A DNA stretch of 37,196 nucleotides from DATFBY01 sp035253585 (GTDB lineage Bacteria; Gemmatimonadota; Gemmatimonadetes; Gemmatimonadales; Gemmatimonadaceae), in contig DATFBY010000131.1 in NCBI GenBank assembly GCA_035253585.1, forward strand, positions 1-37,196. The letters run 5' to 3'. A program made the position numbers and the translations under genes. This document shows, in pieces, positions 1 through 8,341 of this stretch. Position 1 is the stretch's first letter; the number at the start of each line of letters is the position of its first letter. Below the pieces are notes generated by a model. That model did not search any database and was not told the DNA's origin. It worked only from the letters and a program-made list of their open reading frames with translations.

Positions 1-99
1 AAGCGCAGCGGACGTCGAGCGAGGCCGTGAGCACAGCCCATGCCGAGCCATCAACACGGTTCGCCGGTTGGCCGGAGCCGCTTGGTACGCTGGCCTCCC

Positions 100-733
<634 letters not shown>

Positions 734-734
<1 letters not shown>

Positions 735-1507
735 CACGCTCGTTCCGAAGTGAATTCGCTCCAGTGCTCGTTCGCCCAGATCAGATCCTCTTCCGTATCG
801 ATCCCGCGCGGCGCGGGCTCGTCGATCGTTGCAACCCCCATCGACATTCCGGCCGCCAAAGGTCGCAGCTGCTCGAGCTGCTCAATGCGCTCCAACGCGT
901 GCGGCTCCAACGACACCCAGCGCTGCAACGCCGCGGGCTCGTACGCATAAATGCCAATGTGCTGCCTTACGAGTTGGGCCCGCGTGCTCGCCAGCCGTGC
1001 ATCGCGCGCATCGCGAAGAAACGGAATCGGCGCCCGCGAAAAATACAGTGCCCGCCCATCCTCGGCAGTGACGACCTTCACCACGTTTGGGTCGTCCAGC
1101 ACCTGGGGGTTGGCCATCGCCGCCGCGGTGCCGAGCTCGAAGCCGCGCGTGTCGACCATCACCACCGCCCCCGCCAACGCTGCTCCAGCGATGAAGGGCT
1201 CATCTCCCTGCACGTTGACGATCACGTCGTAGCCCGCGTATTCCGCCCGGGCCGCGACCTCCGCCACGCGATCGGTTCCCGAGGGGTGATGTTCACTCGT
1301 CAACACCGCTTCAGCGCCCGCGGCGCGCGACGCATCGAGGATCTCCCGACTGTCCGTCGCGATGATGCACCGTGATGCGGCGTCGATCATGGAGGTCACG
1401 CGCTCCCAGACGCGCACGATGAGCGGCGCGCCGGCGAGGAGACGAAGAGGCTTTCGGGGGAGACGAGTGGCGCCGAGGCGGGCCGGAATCACCGCCAGCG
1501 TGCGCAT
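734..1507 (-). CDS. kdsB: 3-deoxy-manno-octulosonate cytidylyltransferase (CMP-Kdo synthetase)
   Basis: KdsB activates Kdo with CTP to CMP-Kdo in the cytoplasm, the donor for the inner core of lipopolysaccharide. The 257-residue length is normal for the family. Residues 7-21 carry the nucleotide-binding signature (IPARLGATRLPRKPL), residues 76-80 the SGTDR block, and residues 99-104 the metal-binding VQGDEP. The C-terminal PRGIDTEEDL block is also present. The start ATG at 1507 directly precedes the signature. The stop overlaps the pyrG start by one base. A gap of 105 bases separates it from the upstream gene. That gap contains an 8-base inverted repeat (ATGATGCC at 1553-1560, GGCATCAT at 1592-1599) and could hold a promoter, although no convincing -35/-10 pair is visible. 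Its presence implies a diderm cell envelope with Kdo-LPS. Confidence 0.95.
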
Positions 1508-1612
1508 CGTACGGGCTGGGTCGCGTCGCGGGATGCAAAATCCACGCCACGCATGATGCCATAATTCACGCGAGCGCGCAAGGTATCGCGCGGCATCATT
1601 TCGCGTCGAACG

Positions 1613-3130
1613 TCAGCGTGTCATCGCGAGTCCGTAGACGTATTTCGTGTTTCCTGTCGCCGGATCCACGACGAACTCCAACTTGATGAACTTCAGCACG
1701 GCGCGAACCCCGATGTTCTGTTCGAGGTCCGGCAGATTTTCGAAGCCGGCCGAGCCAATGCGATATCGCAGCGAAACGATGGGGGCGCCGAGGAATGGTA
1801 GTTGGAGGCGGTCGATCGGGATGTTGTATCGGGCGTCGATGTAGAGGAGCTGATCGCCGGGAAACTCGAGCAGCTCGAAGGTCGGCAGCGTGCCTTGTCC
1901 TCCGAAATAGACCACGCGTTGCGGCGGCGCGCTGTCCCCGAGGGTTGCCACGGCGTGCCCATCGATGTCGAAGCTGTGCGTGCCGAACGTTGGAAAGTGG
2001 AGCGCGCCGTCCAGCGTGAGCTGCGTGAAGCGAGCGTCGTCAGGCGCTCTCAGTGCGTGCTCGACATCCACCCGGAAGCTGCCGATCGTCTCCGGCGCAA
2101 GCTCCCAACGGCCGCGCGCGCCGGCGAGCGCCGAGTAGATTCGGCCGCGCCGCACCGGTGGATTTGGGCGGGGGATTCCTTCCTCGGGATCGTCCCTGCC
2201 CCACACGCTCCAGGGGCCGCCCGCGCGCACTGAATACGCGAACTCTCCTCTCCCGCCTAACGAGAGCTCGTAATCGGACGAGTAGAGCTGCCACAACCGC
2301 GTCAACCTCGCCTCCGCACGCTCGGCCCTGAAATAATTCCGGCGGTCGCTTCCGGCGGCGAGCGTCGTCACCGAGTTCAGGATGTCGCTGATGATCCACG
2401 CGTCGTTGGTGAACGTGCCGCGGCCGGCCCAGAGCTCGAGCCGGTCGCGCCGCCCGAGCCCGATCGTCGCCGCCAGTGACGGATCCCACGAGCCCAGATC
2501 GGATCGATACGTGACCATCGGATCGACTAGGAATCGGCCGTCGTTCAGGGTGATGCGCGGGCCGAAGGGAATTGCCAGGCCGTCGACGCGCGTGTACGTC
2601 GGGATGCGGAGACCGTACAGCATTGGGAGCGTTACTACCGGCGTCTGGTATTCGCCGGTCGTTCGATGGTCGAGGTAGAGCACTCCCTCTCGCGCCTCCA
2701 TGTCGAACTCGACATCGAGGAAGGCCATCGTTTCGCCATCGATCTTCGCCAGCGAGGAGCCGTAGACACCGCCGCCGATCGAAACCGCGCGACCGGTGAC
2801 GTGACCGCCGGGACGCATGAACAGATCGCCGTTGACGACGACGAGGTCGCCTTCGACCCGTCCCTCCACCGCAACGTGTACTCCGATGGCGATGACGGAG
2901 ACTGGAATGATCGTGTCCTTTGCGATGACCAGCTTGTCCCTGTCCGCTGAGCGGATCGTGACGTGAGGAGACGCGGCGACCTGCCGCAGAATTCGGCCGG
3001 GACGGCCCGGACCGGTGTTCCTCACGATGACGTCCGAAGTCGGCCCCGCTTCCTGCGCGCGCGCGGGGACGACGCTCGAGACGCCGCAGCACAGCGCGAA
3101 AATCCCCGCGACCCCGAGGCGGATCGACAT
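1613..3130 (-). CDS. predicted outer-membrane beta-barrel protein with bactofilin-like N-terminal segment
   Basis: This 505-residue exported protein has no function I recognise. The start is ATG 3130, because it opens on a signal peptide: basic MSIR, a hydrophobic stretch at residues 5-22, and probable cleavage after ARA at 23-25. The reading frame is open upstream, but that stretch is antisense-frame xerD sequence. Residues of roughly 55-110 have a short-repeat, glycine-rich pattern (VAVEGRVEGDLVVVNGDLF, then VTGRAVSIGGGVYGSS) like the polymer-forming bactofilin beta-helix. After this come alternating polar/hydrophobic strands with many Tyr/Trp/Arg, such as YELSLGGRGEFAYSVRAG, and a C-terminal strand region ending KYVYGLAMTR, as in surface-barrel proteins. 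No Shine-Dalgarno is evident before ATG; the heptamer GTTAGGC abuts it. Neighbours (kdsB) fit an envelope role. The barrel assignment is inferred from pattern only. Confidence 0.7.
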   Translation of the reverse strand: MSIRLGVAGIFALCCGVSSVVPARAQEAGPTSDVIVRNTGPGRPGRILRQVAASPHVTIRSADRDKLVIAKDTIIPVSVIAIGVHVAVEGRVEGDLVVVNGDLFMRPGGHVTGRAVSIGGGVYGSSLAKIDGETMAFLDVEFDMEAREGVLYLDHRTTGEYQTPVVTLPMLYGLRIPTYTRVDGLAIPFGPRITLNDGRFLVDPMVTYRSDLGSWDPSLAATIGLGRRDRLELWAGRGTFTNDAWIISDILNSVTTLAAGSDRRNYFRAERAEARLTRLWQLYSSDYELSLGGRGEFAYSVRAGGPWSVWGRDDPEEGIPRPNPPVRRGRIYSALAGARGRWELAPETIGSFRVDVEHALRAPDDARFTQLTLDGALHFPTFGTHSFDIDGHAVATLGDSAPPQRVVYFGGQGTLPTFELLEFPGDQLLYIDARYNIPIDRLQLPFLGAPIVSLRYRIGSAGFENLPDLEQNIGVRAVLKFIKLEFVVDPATGNTKYVYGLAMTR

Positions 3131-3140
3131 GCCTAACAAA

Positions 3141-3158
3141 TGATAAAGTACATTATCA
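3141..3158 (-). promoter_or_regulatory. inverted repeat TGATAA-N6-TTATCA upstream of the outer-membrane protein gene
   Basis: This is a perfect 6-base inverted repeat with a 6-base spacer (AGTACA, itself containing the palindrome GTAC). It lies in the 52-base gap between xerD and the outer-membrane protein gene. It is conspicuously AT-rich for this window. On the minus strand it contains GATAAT, one mismatch from a -10 box, about 11-16 bases before ATG 3130. It could be a promoter with an overlapping operator. No good -35 element is visible 16-18 bases upstream, so this is a candidate only. Confidence 0.35.
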
Positions 3159-3182
3159 GGTGCTCTGCCTGCGGTGACGGAC

Positions 3183-4091
3183 TCAGCGTCGCGGGTGGAA
3201 CTGCCGGTGGATGCTGCGGAGATACTCCCGATCGACGTGCGTGTAAATCTGCGTCGTCGCAATGTCGGCATGTCCAAGCATTTCCTGGACCGCCCGCAAA
3301 TCCGCCCCGCCCTCCAGCAAGTGGGTGGCGAACGAGTGTCGCAACGTGTGCGGTGTGACGCGTTTCCGGATCCCGGCCTTATCGACGTACTTGCGAAGGA
3401 TTTTCCACGCGCCCATGCGTGACAACGGTTGTCCGCGCGCATTCAGGAACAGGCGCCCCTCGCCACGGCCCTTCTCGAGCCTGGGGCGAAGCTCGCGAAC
3501 ATACACCGCCACCGCGCCGATAGCTGTTCGACCGATCGGCACGAGGCGCTCCTTGCTCCCCTTTCCGAATACCCGCACCAGCGCTTCCTCGAGCAGGACG
3601 TCTTTGGTGCCCAGCGCAATCCACTCCGACACCCTCAGACCGGCACCGTACGCCAGCTCGAGCAATGCGCGATCCCGAAAGACCAATGGTTCATCGAGCG
3701 TCGGCGCCGCCAGCAGCCGCTCGGCTTCGGGAACGGTCAGCACATCGGGCAGCGTTCGCCAGCGCTTGGGCGTGTCCAGCCGCTCGCTCGGATCGCTGAC
3801 TACGTGCCCCTCAGTGAGAAGATACTTGAAGTACGTCCGCACCGCCGAGACGTTGCGGCGGATGGAGCTCGGCGCCAGTCCGAGGTCCTTGAGATTGTAC
3901 ACGTAATCCCGCAGCAGCCTCGGCGTCGCATCGCGTGGTGTCGACGCGCCCTTGACGCGCGCGAAAACCGCGAAGCGGCTCACATCGCGCCCGTACGCCT
4001 CGGTCGTGTTGCTGGCTGAGCCGCGCTCCAGCGAGAGGAAATCCTCGAATCCCTCGAGCAGAAAATCCCGCGCTATGCGCTCGGTGCTCAC
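3183..4091 (-). CDS. xerD: tyrosine recombinase XerD
   Basis: XerD with XerC resolves chromosome dimers at dif during division. It is 302 residues long. GTG at 4091 was chosen because it overlaps the dedA-like stop as GTGA and gives the usual XerD length. The N-terminal SAM-like DNA-binding domain spans about 8-95, and the catalytic domain 115-300. All six catalytic residues are in place: R153 (GLRVSEW), K177 (GKGSKER), H248 and R251 (PHTLRHSF), H274 (LGHA) and the nucleophile Y283 (QIYTHV). Their spacing tracks the known E. coli XerD positions with a constant small offset. There are no neighbouring integron or phage genes, so it reads as the housekeeping recombinase. XerC is the only close alternative; the QIYTHV and C-terminal HPR features favour XerD. 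Confidence 0.92.
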   Translation of the reverse strand: MSTERIARDFLLEGFEDFLSLERGSASNTTEAYGRDVSRFAVFARVKGASTPRDATPRLLRDYVYNLKDLGLAPSSIRRNVSAVRTYFKYLLTEGHVVSDPSERLDTPKRWRTLPDVLTVPEAERLLAAPTLDEPLVFRDRALLELAYGAGLRVSEWIALGTKDVLLEEALVRVFGKGSKERLVPIGRTAIGAVAVYVRELRPRLEKGRGEGRLFLNARGQPLSRMGAWKILRKYVDKAGIRKRVTPHTLRHSFATHLLEGGADLRAVQEMLGHADIATTQIYTHVDREYLRSIHRQFHPRR

Positions 4092-4714
4092 TCGATCCCT
4101 CCGGCGCGGCCGCGCTTCCGCCGCACCAACCAAACGACGAAGGCGAACGCTGCCACGGCCCCTGCGATCATCGCCGCGTACGTGGTCAAACTCCCGATGC
4201 TTTGCGTGAGCGTCTCCCAGTCGGCCCCGACTCGATACGCGAGATAGGTGACGAGCCCATACCAGAGTGCCGACGCAATGCCGATGGCCAGCGCAACCGG
4301 CACCGGACGCACACCGAACGCGCCGGCAAACGGCGGCACGATCGCGCGCACCCCCGGGAGAAATCGGCTGAGAAAAATGGCGCCAAGACCCCAGCGCGCG
4401 TACAGCGCTTCGAGTCGTTTCTCACGTCCCGGCCCGCCAAATCGCGACAGGCGCTTCTCCAACCACGCCGTACCGTACTTCCTGCCTAACGCGTACACGG
4501 CCATGGCGCCGCCAACGTTGCCGATCCACGTGGAGAGGAACGCTCCAAACACCGTGGCTTCACCCCGCGCCGCCAGAAAACTCCCGAACGCCACCACGGT
4601 GTCGGCCGGCACCGGCGGAAAGAAATTCTCGATCGCCGCGGTGATGGCGAGGGCAACGTAGAGCGCGATCGGGGGAAGGCCGGTCAGCCAGTCGAAGAGC
4701 TGCTCCACCCTCAT
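4088..4714 (-). CDS. DedA family (VTT-domain) membrane protein
   Basis: This 208-residue inner-membrane protein belongs to the DedA/SNARE-associated family, members of which are linked to membrane homeostasis and, in several bacteria, to recycling of undecaprenyl phosphate or phospholipid carriers. Diagnostic blocks are an early acidic segment followed by FFPPVPADT (about 30-40) and the conserved FLSRFLPGVRAIVP motif (about 114-127), the family's F.(G/S)RF.PG.R signature. Hydrophobic segments lie near 14-30, 50-75, 110-150 and 178-200, and the tail is basic (RRKRGR). ATG at 4714 overlaps the ispF stop (ATGA), and its own stop overlaps xerD (GTGA). Sitting directly after ispF, an isoprenoid gene, is compatible with a lipid-carrier role, but substrate cannot be told from sequence. 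Confidence 0.88.
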   Translation of the reverse strand: MRVEQLFDWLTGLPPIALYVALAITAAIENFFPPVPADTVVAFGSFLAARGEATVFGAFLSTWIGNVGGAMAVYALGRKYGTAWLEKRLSRFGGPGREKRLEALYARWGLGAIFLSRFLPGVRAIVPPFAGAFGVRPVPVALAIGIASALWYGLVTYLAYRVGADWETLTQSIGSLTTYAAMIAGAVAAFAFVVWLVRRKRGRAGGIE

Positions 4715-5268
4715 TCACTCGCGACGAGCGTCGCGACGGCAATGCACGCGAGCCCTTCACCGCTTCCGATCAATCCCATCCCTTCGTTCGTCTTGCCCTT
4801 GATGCTCACCGCCGAGCGCTGGATGCCTAACGCCGAGGCCAGTGACGCCCGCATGGAGTCCTTGTGCTGCGCGATTCGCGGCCGCTCGGCGATCACGGCG
4901 ATGTCGACGTGCGCCACGCGAAAGCCGCGTCCCTTCACGCGCTCCACCGCGGCCCTCAGCATTCCGATCGAGTCCCGTCCGCGGTTGGCGGGATCGCGAT
5001 CGGAAAACATTTCGCCGATGTCGCCGGCCCCGGCCGCGCCCAACACCGCATCAGTCACCGCGTGCGCCACCGCGTCACCGTCGGAGTGGCCAAGGAGGCG
5101 GACGTCACTCGGGATGTCGACTCCACCCAGGCGCATTGGGCCGCCGGCGGTGAAGCGGTGGGAGTCGTAGCCGATGCCGGTGCGAATACGAGCTTCGAGA
5201 TTCGAGATTCGAGATTCGAGATCACCTTCCGTCGAATCGCGAATCTCGAATCTCGAATCTTCACTCAC
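4711..5268 (-). CDS. ispF: 2-C-methyl-D-erythritol 2,4-cyclodiphosphate synthase with repeat-derived N-terminal extension
   Basis: IspF closes CDP-ME 2-phosphate to MEcPP in the non-mevalonate isoprenoid pathway. The family core starts at about residue 29 (RTGIGYDSHRF). The metal ligands are D35 and H37 (DSH) and H69 (HAVTDAVLG block), each shifted by 27 from the E. coli numbering (D8, H10, H42). The 185 residues therefore exceed the usual 155-160 by that extension. The extra N-terminus (SRFEIRDS...LESRISNLEARIR) is encoded by the palindromic heptad repeat at 5198-5260. GTG 5268 is the only standard start codon before the core. It overlaps the mqnC stop as GTGA and has AAGAGG upstream, so the extension is probably translated. 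IspF supplies precursors of the menaquinone tail, matching the mqn genes just upstream. Confidence 0.93.
   Translation of the reverse strand: MSEDSRFEIRDSTEGDLESRISNLEARIRTGIGYDSHRFTAGGPMRLGGVDIPSDVRLLGHSDGDAVAHAVTDAVLGAAGAGDIGEMFSDRDPANRGRDSIGMLRAAVERVKGRGFRVAHVDIAVIAERPRIAQHKDSMRASLASALGIQRSAVSIKGKTNEGMGLIGSGEGLACIAVATLVASE
5198..5260. repeat. palindromic heptad-repeat element, copy 1 (inside ispF)
   Basis: Four perfect tandem TTCGAGA heptads (5194-5221) are followed, after a short non-repeated segment, by TCTCGAA heptads in the opposite sense. The longest perfect inverted arms are 21 bases (5198-5218 and 5240-5260) around a 21-base loop, so a strong hairpin is possible. The outer arm begins 4 bases after the mqnC stop codon. 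The whole element lies in frame within the first 24 codons of ispF. A longer copy with the same heptads occurs at 18753-18852. I do not recognise the family; it behaves like a REP/palindromic-type element. Confidence 0.85.
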
Positions 5269-6302
5269 GCCGCGACCTCTTCGAGCGGAATGATCGAGTA
5301 GTCCTGCCTCCGCCGCGCGGCAATGAAGCCCGCGTCGCGGATCAGTCGCTCGAGCTCGCCGGTCGTCGTACGGTGGGTCGTGTTGGCGGCCGACACGACG
5401 TTCTCCTCGATCATGAGCGAGCCGAAGTCGTTGCAGCCGAACCGGAGTGCGAGCTGGCCGATCTTCATCCCCATTGTCACCCAGCTCGACTGCAGGTTGG
5501 GAACGTTGTCCAGCACGATTCGGGAGATGGCTACGGTCCGGAGATAATCGACGGCGTCCGTCTTCGGTTGATTGGACATCGTCGGCGTGTTCTCAGGCTG
5601 AAGTGGCCAGCAAATGAACGCCGTGAACCCCCCGGTCCGCGACTGCACGTCGCGCACGCGCTGAAGGTGCTCGAGGCGCTCGGCCAACGTTTCACCGATG
5701 CCATACATCATCGTTACCGAGGTTTTCATCCCTTCCTGATGCGCGATCTCCATGATCTCGAGCCAGCGATCGGCGCCCGCCTTCTTCTTCGCAACCAGGT
5801 CGCGCACGCGCTGTACGAGGATCTCCCCGCCGCCGCCGGGGATCGAATCGAGCCCGGCCTTCTGGAGCTCACGTATCACATCACGTGCGTCGAGCCGGAA
5901 CACCTGCGAGAAGAAGTCGACCTCGCTCGGGCTGAAGCCGTGGATGTGAATCGGGTGATACTGCTTGATGTACTGCATGAGCTCGAGATACCACTCGAAG
6001 GGGATGTACGGGTTGTGCCCCCCCTGAATGAGTATCTGAACGGCACCCATCTCTTTCGCTTCATCGATCTTGGCGCCGATCTGCTCGAACGACAGCGTAT
6101 ACCCCTCGCCGTGTTTCGGACGGCGATAAAAGGCGCAGAAGCCGCAATCGGCCACGCATACGTTCGTGTAGTTGATGTTCCGATCCACGATGTACGTGAC
6201 GATGCCGCGCGGGTGGCGCTGTTGACGGACCCGGTCGGCCTCGGCGCCCAGCTCCAACAACGGCGCCCGCGTGTAGAAATCGAGGAGATCGCGCATTGTC
6301 AT
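5265..6302 (-). CDS. mqnC: cyclic dehypoxanthinyl futalosine synthase (radical SAM)
   Basis: MqnC cyclises dehypoxanthine futalosine in the futalosine route to menaquinone. It is 345 residues from ATG 6302, which shares its A with the mqnA stop (TGATG); a second ATG lies at 6296. The radical-SAM cluster motif is canonical, C49-x3-C53-x2-C56 (CVADCGFC), within NINYTNVCVADCGFCAFYR. It is followed by QILIQGGHNP, GFSPSEVDFFS and the glycine-rich SIPGGGGEIL block. The reading frame is open further upstream, but that part is mqnA in another frame. It lies in the order mqnE-mqnA-mqnC-ispF, so head-group and isoprenoid genes are co-transcribed. mqnB and mqnD are not in the window. Confidence 0.93.
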   Translation of the reverse strand: MTMRDLLDFYTRAPLLELGAEADRVRQQRHPRGIVTYIVDRNINYTNVCVADCGFCAFYRRPKHGEGYTLSFEQIGAKIDEAKEMGAVQILIQGGHNPYIPFEWYLELMQYIKQYHPIHIHGFSPSEVDFFSQVFRLDARDVIRELQKAGLDSIPGGGGEILVQRVRDLVAKKKAGADRWLEIMEIAHQEGMKTSVTMMYGIGETLAERLEHLQRVRDVQSRTGGFTAFICWPLQPENTPTMSNQPKTDAVDYLRTVAISRIVLDNVPNLQSSWVTMGMKIGQLALRFGCNDFGSLMIEENVVSAANTTHRTTTGELERLIRDAGFIAARRRQDYSIIPLEEVAA

Positions 6303-7162
6303 CAGGCAGCGGGCAAGAATGAAAGTGAGCCGTTCGGCACCTGCCCCGCGTCCGCGAGCCTTCTGAAAAAGTCGGTCAGTCCCGCAAGGTGGGACCACGA
6401 CAATCCATAGTCCAGGCCGGAGAGAAACTCGCCGCACACACGCTTGGCGATCCCTGTGGCGGCCGAGGCCTGGGAAGCCAACGCATCGAGGTGCGCCAGT
6501 CCCCAGTCGCGCGACTCGATCAGACGCGCGTGCACGCCTAACGCGGCGGCCACGGGTGTCGTGCGTTGCGCGACCCAGACCGCAAATACGAAGGGGAGGC
6601 CCGTCCACTGCTTCCACTCCGCGCCAAGATCGTAGACGTACGGATATCGGGGATGCGTCTGCGTGCCGTCGTGCCGCTCATCGGCGATGTGGGTGGCACC
6701 GAGTAGCAGAGCGGCGTCGCCGATGACCAACCGTGCCGCGTGTGGCTCGTCATGGAAGCGCGACACATCGCTGAGCTCCGCATCACCGGCCGCGAACTCG
6801 GGCGACGCGCGCCACACATGCTCGAACAAAAGGCGGAGTAACGCCACGCTGGTCATCGAGCTGCGGGACAGCAACACGCGTTGACCCTCGAGCTCTTCGG
6901 CCGGACGACGGGAGAAGAGCAGGACACTGCGCACCGGTCCATCGCACGAGATCGCCAGGTCCGGAAGTAGCAGATATCGCGATGCCTGACGAGCGTATTC
7001 CACCGCCGAGATGACGCTGACGTCCAGGTCGCCCGACGCCATCCGCGCGTTGAGCGCGCTCGGCACGCCGTCGACCAGCGATCCCTCGAGGGCAACCACG
7101 CCACGGTCGATCGCCCCGTATACGGGATAGCAGTTGATGTATGGAATCCGGCCGACGCGCAT
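6302..7162 (-). CDS. mqnA: chorismate dehydratase (menaquinone biosynthesis)
   Basis: MqnA converts chorismate to 3-[(1-carboxyvinyl)oxy]benzoate, the first step of the futalosine pathway. The protein is 286 residues, normal for the family. ATG 7162 sits one base after the mqnE stop and gives the classic start MRVGRIPYINCYPVY; the open frame upstream is mqnE in another frame. The periplasmic-binding-protein-like fold is suggested by GVPSALNARMASGDLDVSVISAVEYAR (about residues 33-60) and by GDAALLL and YDLGAEWKQWTGLPFVFAVW (roughly 145-190), which are typical of MqnA. The stop overlaps the mqnC start by one base. The alternative reading as a generic ABC substrate-binding protein is excluded by the absence of a signal peptide and by its operon partners. 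Confidence 0.92.
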   Translation of the reverse strand: MRVGRIPYINCYPVYGAIDRGVVALEGSLVDGVPSALNARMASGDLDVSVISAVEYARQASRYLLLPDLAISCDGPVRSVLLFSRRPAEELEGQRVLLSRSSMTSVALLRLLFEHVWRASPEFAAGDAELSDVSRFHDEPHAARLVIGDAALLLGATHIADERHDGTQTHPRYPYVYDLGAEWKQWTGLPFVFAVWVAQRTTPVAAALGVHARLIESRDWGLAHLDALASQASAATGIAKRVCGEFLSGLDYGLSWSHLAGLTDFFRRLADAGQVPNGSLSFLPAA

Positions 7163-7163
7163 G

Positions 7164-8339
7164 TCAGGCAGCCGCGACGCCCGGCGCACCAGGGGCATCG
7201 TCGCCGTCGAAGGTGCGCAGCACGTTGTACAGCGCGTCGCGCTCGACCGGCACCTTTCCGGCGCCACGGATGAGCTTCAGCACGTCCTCGAGCGCCATCC
7301 CCTGAGCCGTTCGCGCACCGGCCTCATGGTAGATCTTCTCCCTCACCACAGTTCCCTCCAGGTCGTTCACGCCGAAGTGCAGCGCCACCTGCGAAAGGAA
7401 CGGCGTAACCATGATCCAGTGGCTCTTGATGTTCGAGATGTTGTCCAGGAAGAGCCGCCCAACGGCGAGATTGCGAAGATCGTCAAACCCCGTCGTCGCG
7501 GTGCCTGTGCGGCCGAGTGTCTCGCCCAGCTCGTTGTTGTCAGGGTGATAGGCGAGCGGAATGTAGGTGAGGAAGCCGCCCGTCTCGTCCTGCAGCTCGC
7601 GCAGCATGGCCAGGTGCTCGATCCGATCGTCGATCGTCTCGACGTGACCGTAGAGCATGGTGCAATTCGATCGAATCCCGAGCTGGTGTGCCTTGCGATG
7701 CACGTCGATCCAATCTTCGGCGGCGAGCTTCTTCTCCGCGATCGTTGCGCGGACTCCGCGCCCAAATACTTCGGCGCCGCCGCCGGGGAGCGTGTCGAGA
7801 CCGGCCTCCCGCAGTCGGATGAGCACCTCCTCCACCGACATCTTTTCGATCCGTGCAATGTGGGCGATCTCGACCGCCGTCAACGCTTTGATGTGGACCT
7901 GCGGGAAGCGCTCCTTGAGCCCGCGGAACATCTCGCTGTAGTAGGCGAGGCCCGCCTGCATGTCGAGGCCGCCGACGATGTGAAACTCGCGCACGTAATC
8001 GTTTGCGGCGGCCTCCGCGAACGCCTGCTCCATCGTGTAACGATAGGCGCCTTCTTCCTTCGGCAGGCGGGCGTATGAGCAAAAGACGCACGTCTTCCGC
8101 AGGATGCAGACGTTGGTCGGATTGATGTGCTGGTTGGCGGCGAAGAAGACTCGGTTGCCGTGCCGTGCCTGGTTGGCAGCATCGGCCAGCCTACCGACGC
8201 CTAACAAGTCCGGCGTCGAAAAGAGCGTCACGGCGTCGCCGGCATCGAGCCGGTCACCCCGCGCAATCTTTTCGGCGATCGGGCGAAGCGGCGGATCGCA
8301 CAGAGCCCCGAAGTCTATCCCGTCGACGGCAATCGGCAT
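7164..8339 (-). CDS. mqnE: aminofutalosine synthase (radical SAM)
   Basis: MqnE joins the MqnA product with S-adenosylmethionine to form aminofutalosine. It is 391 residues from ATG 8339, which is 2 bases after the fabF stop. Family features are HINPTNVC leading into the cluster motif, then SYARLPKEEGAY, FHIVGGLDMQAG, KALTAVEI, and TLPGGGAEVFG. The cluster cysteines are C78, C84 and C87 (CILRKTCVFC), that is C-x5-C-x2-C. This differs from the C-x3-C-x2-C of MqnC and of most MqnE I know. The rest is well conserved, so I keep the assignment and treat the spacing as a lineage variant. The gene connects the fatty-acid cluster to the menaquinone genes. Confidence 0.92.
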   Translation of the reverse strand: MPIAVDGIDFGALCDPPLRPIAEKIARGDRLDAGDAVTLFSTPDLLGVGRLADAANQARHGNRVFFAANQHINPTNVCILRKTCVFCSYARLPKEEGAYRYTMEQAFAEAAANDYVREFHIVGGLDMQAGLAYYSEMFRGLKERFPQVHIKALTAVEIAHIARIEKMSVEEVLIRLREAGLDTLPGGGAEVFGRGVRATIAEKKLAAEDWIDVHRKAHQLGIRSNCTMLYGHVETIDDRIEHLAMLRELQDETGGFLTYIPLAYHPDNNELGETLGRTGTATTGFDDLRNLAVGRLFLDNISNIKSHWIMVTPFLSQVALHFGVNDLEGTVVREKIYHEAGARTAQGMALEDVLKLIRGAGKVPVERDALYNVLRTFDGDDAPGAPGVAAA

Positions 8340-8341
8340 GC

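Noticed and set aside
40..99. ATG 40 as start of the plus-strand pyrG fragment
   Set aside because: It adds 20 residues without family similarity. GTG 100 opens directly on the conserved N-terminus.
1553..1599. 8-base inverted repeat ATGATGCC/GGCATCAT between kdsB and the barrel gene as a terminator
   Set aside because: The 31-base loop and missing T-run make an intrinsic terminator unlikely. It is noted only under kdsB.
1613..3442. 609-residue frame including sequence upstream of the barrel gene
   Set aside because: The first 100 or so residues overlap xerD in another frame and look like translated antisense. The signal peptide at ATG 3130 marks the true start.
5373..6410. Plus-strand frame of 345 codons opposite mqnC
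   Set aside because: It is antisense to a well-conserved enzyme, with no ribosome-binding site or recognisable motif.
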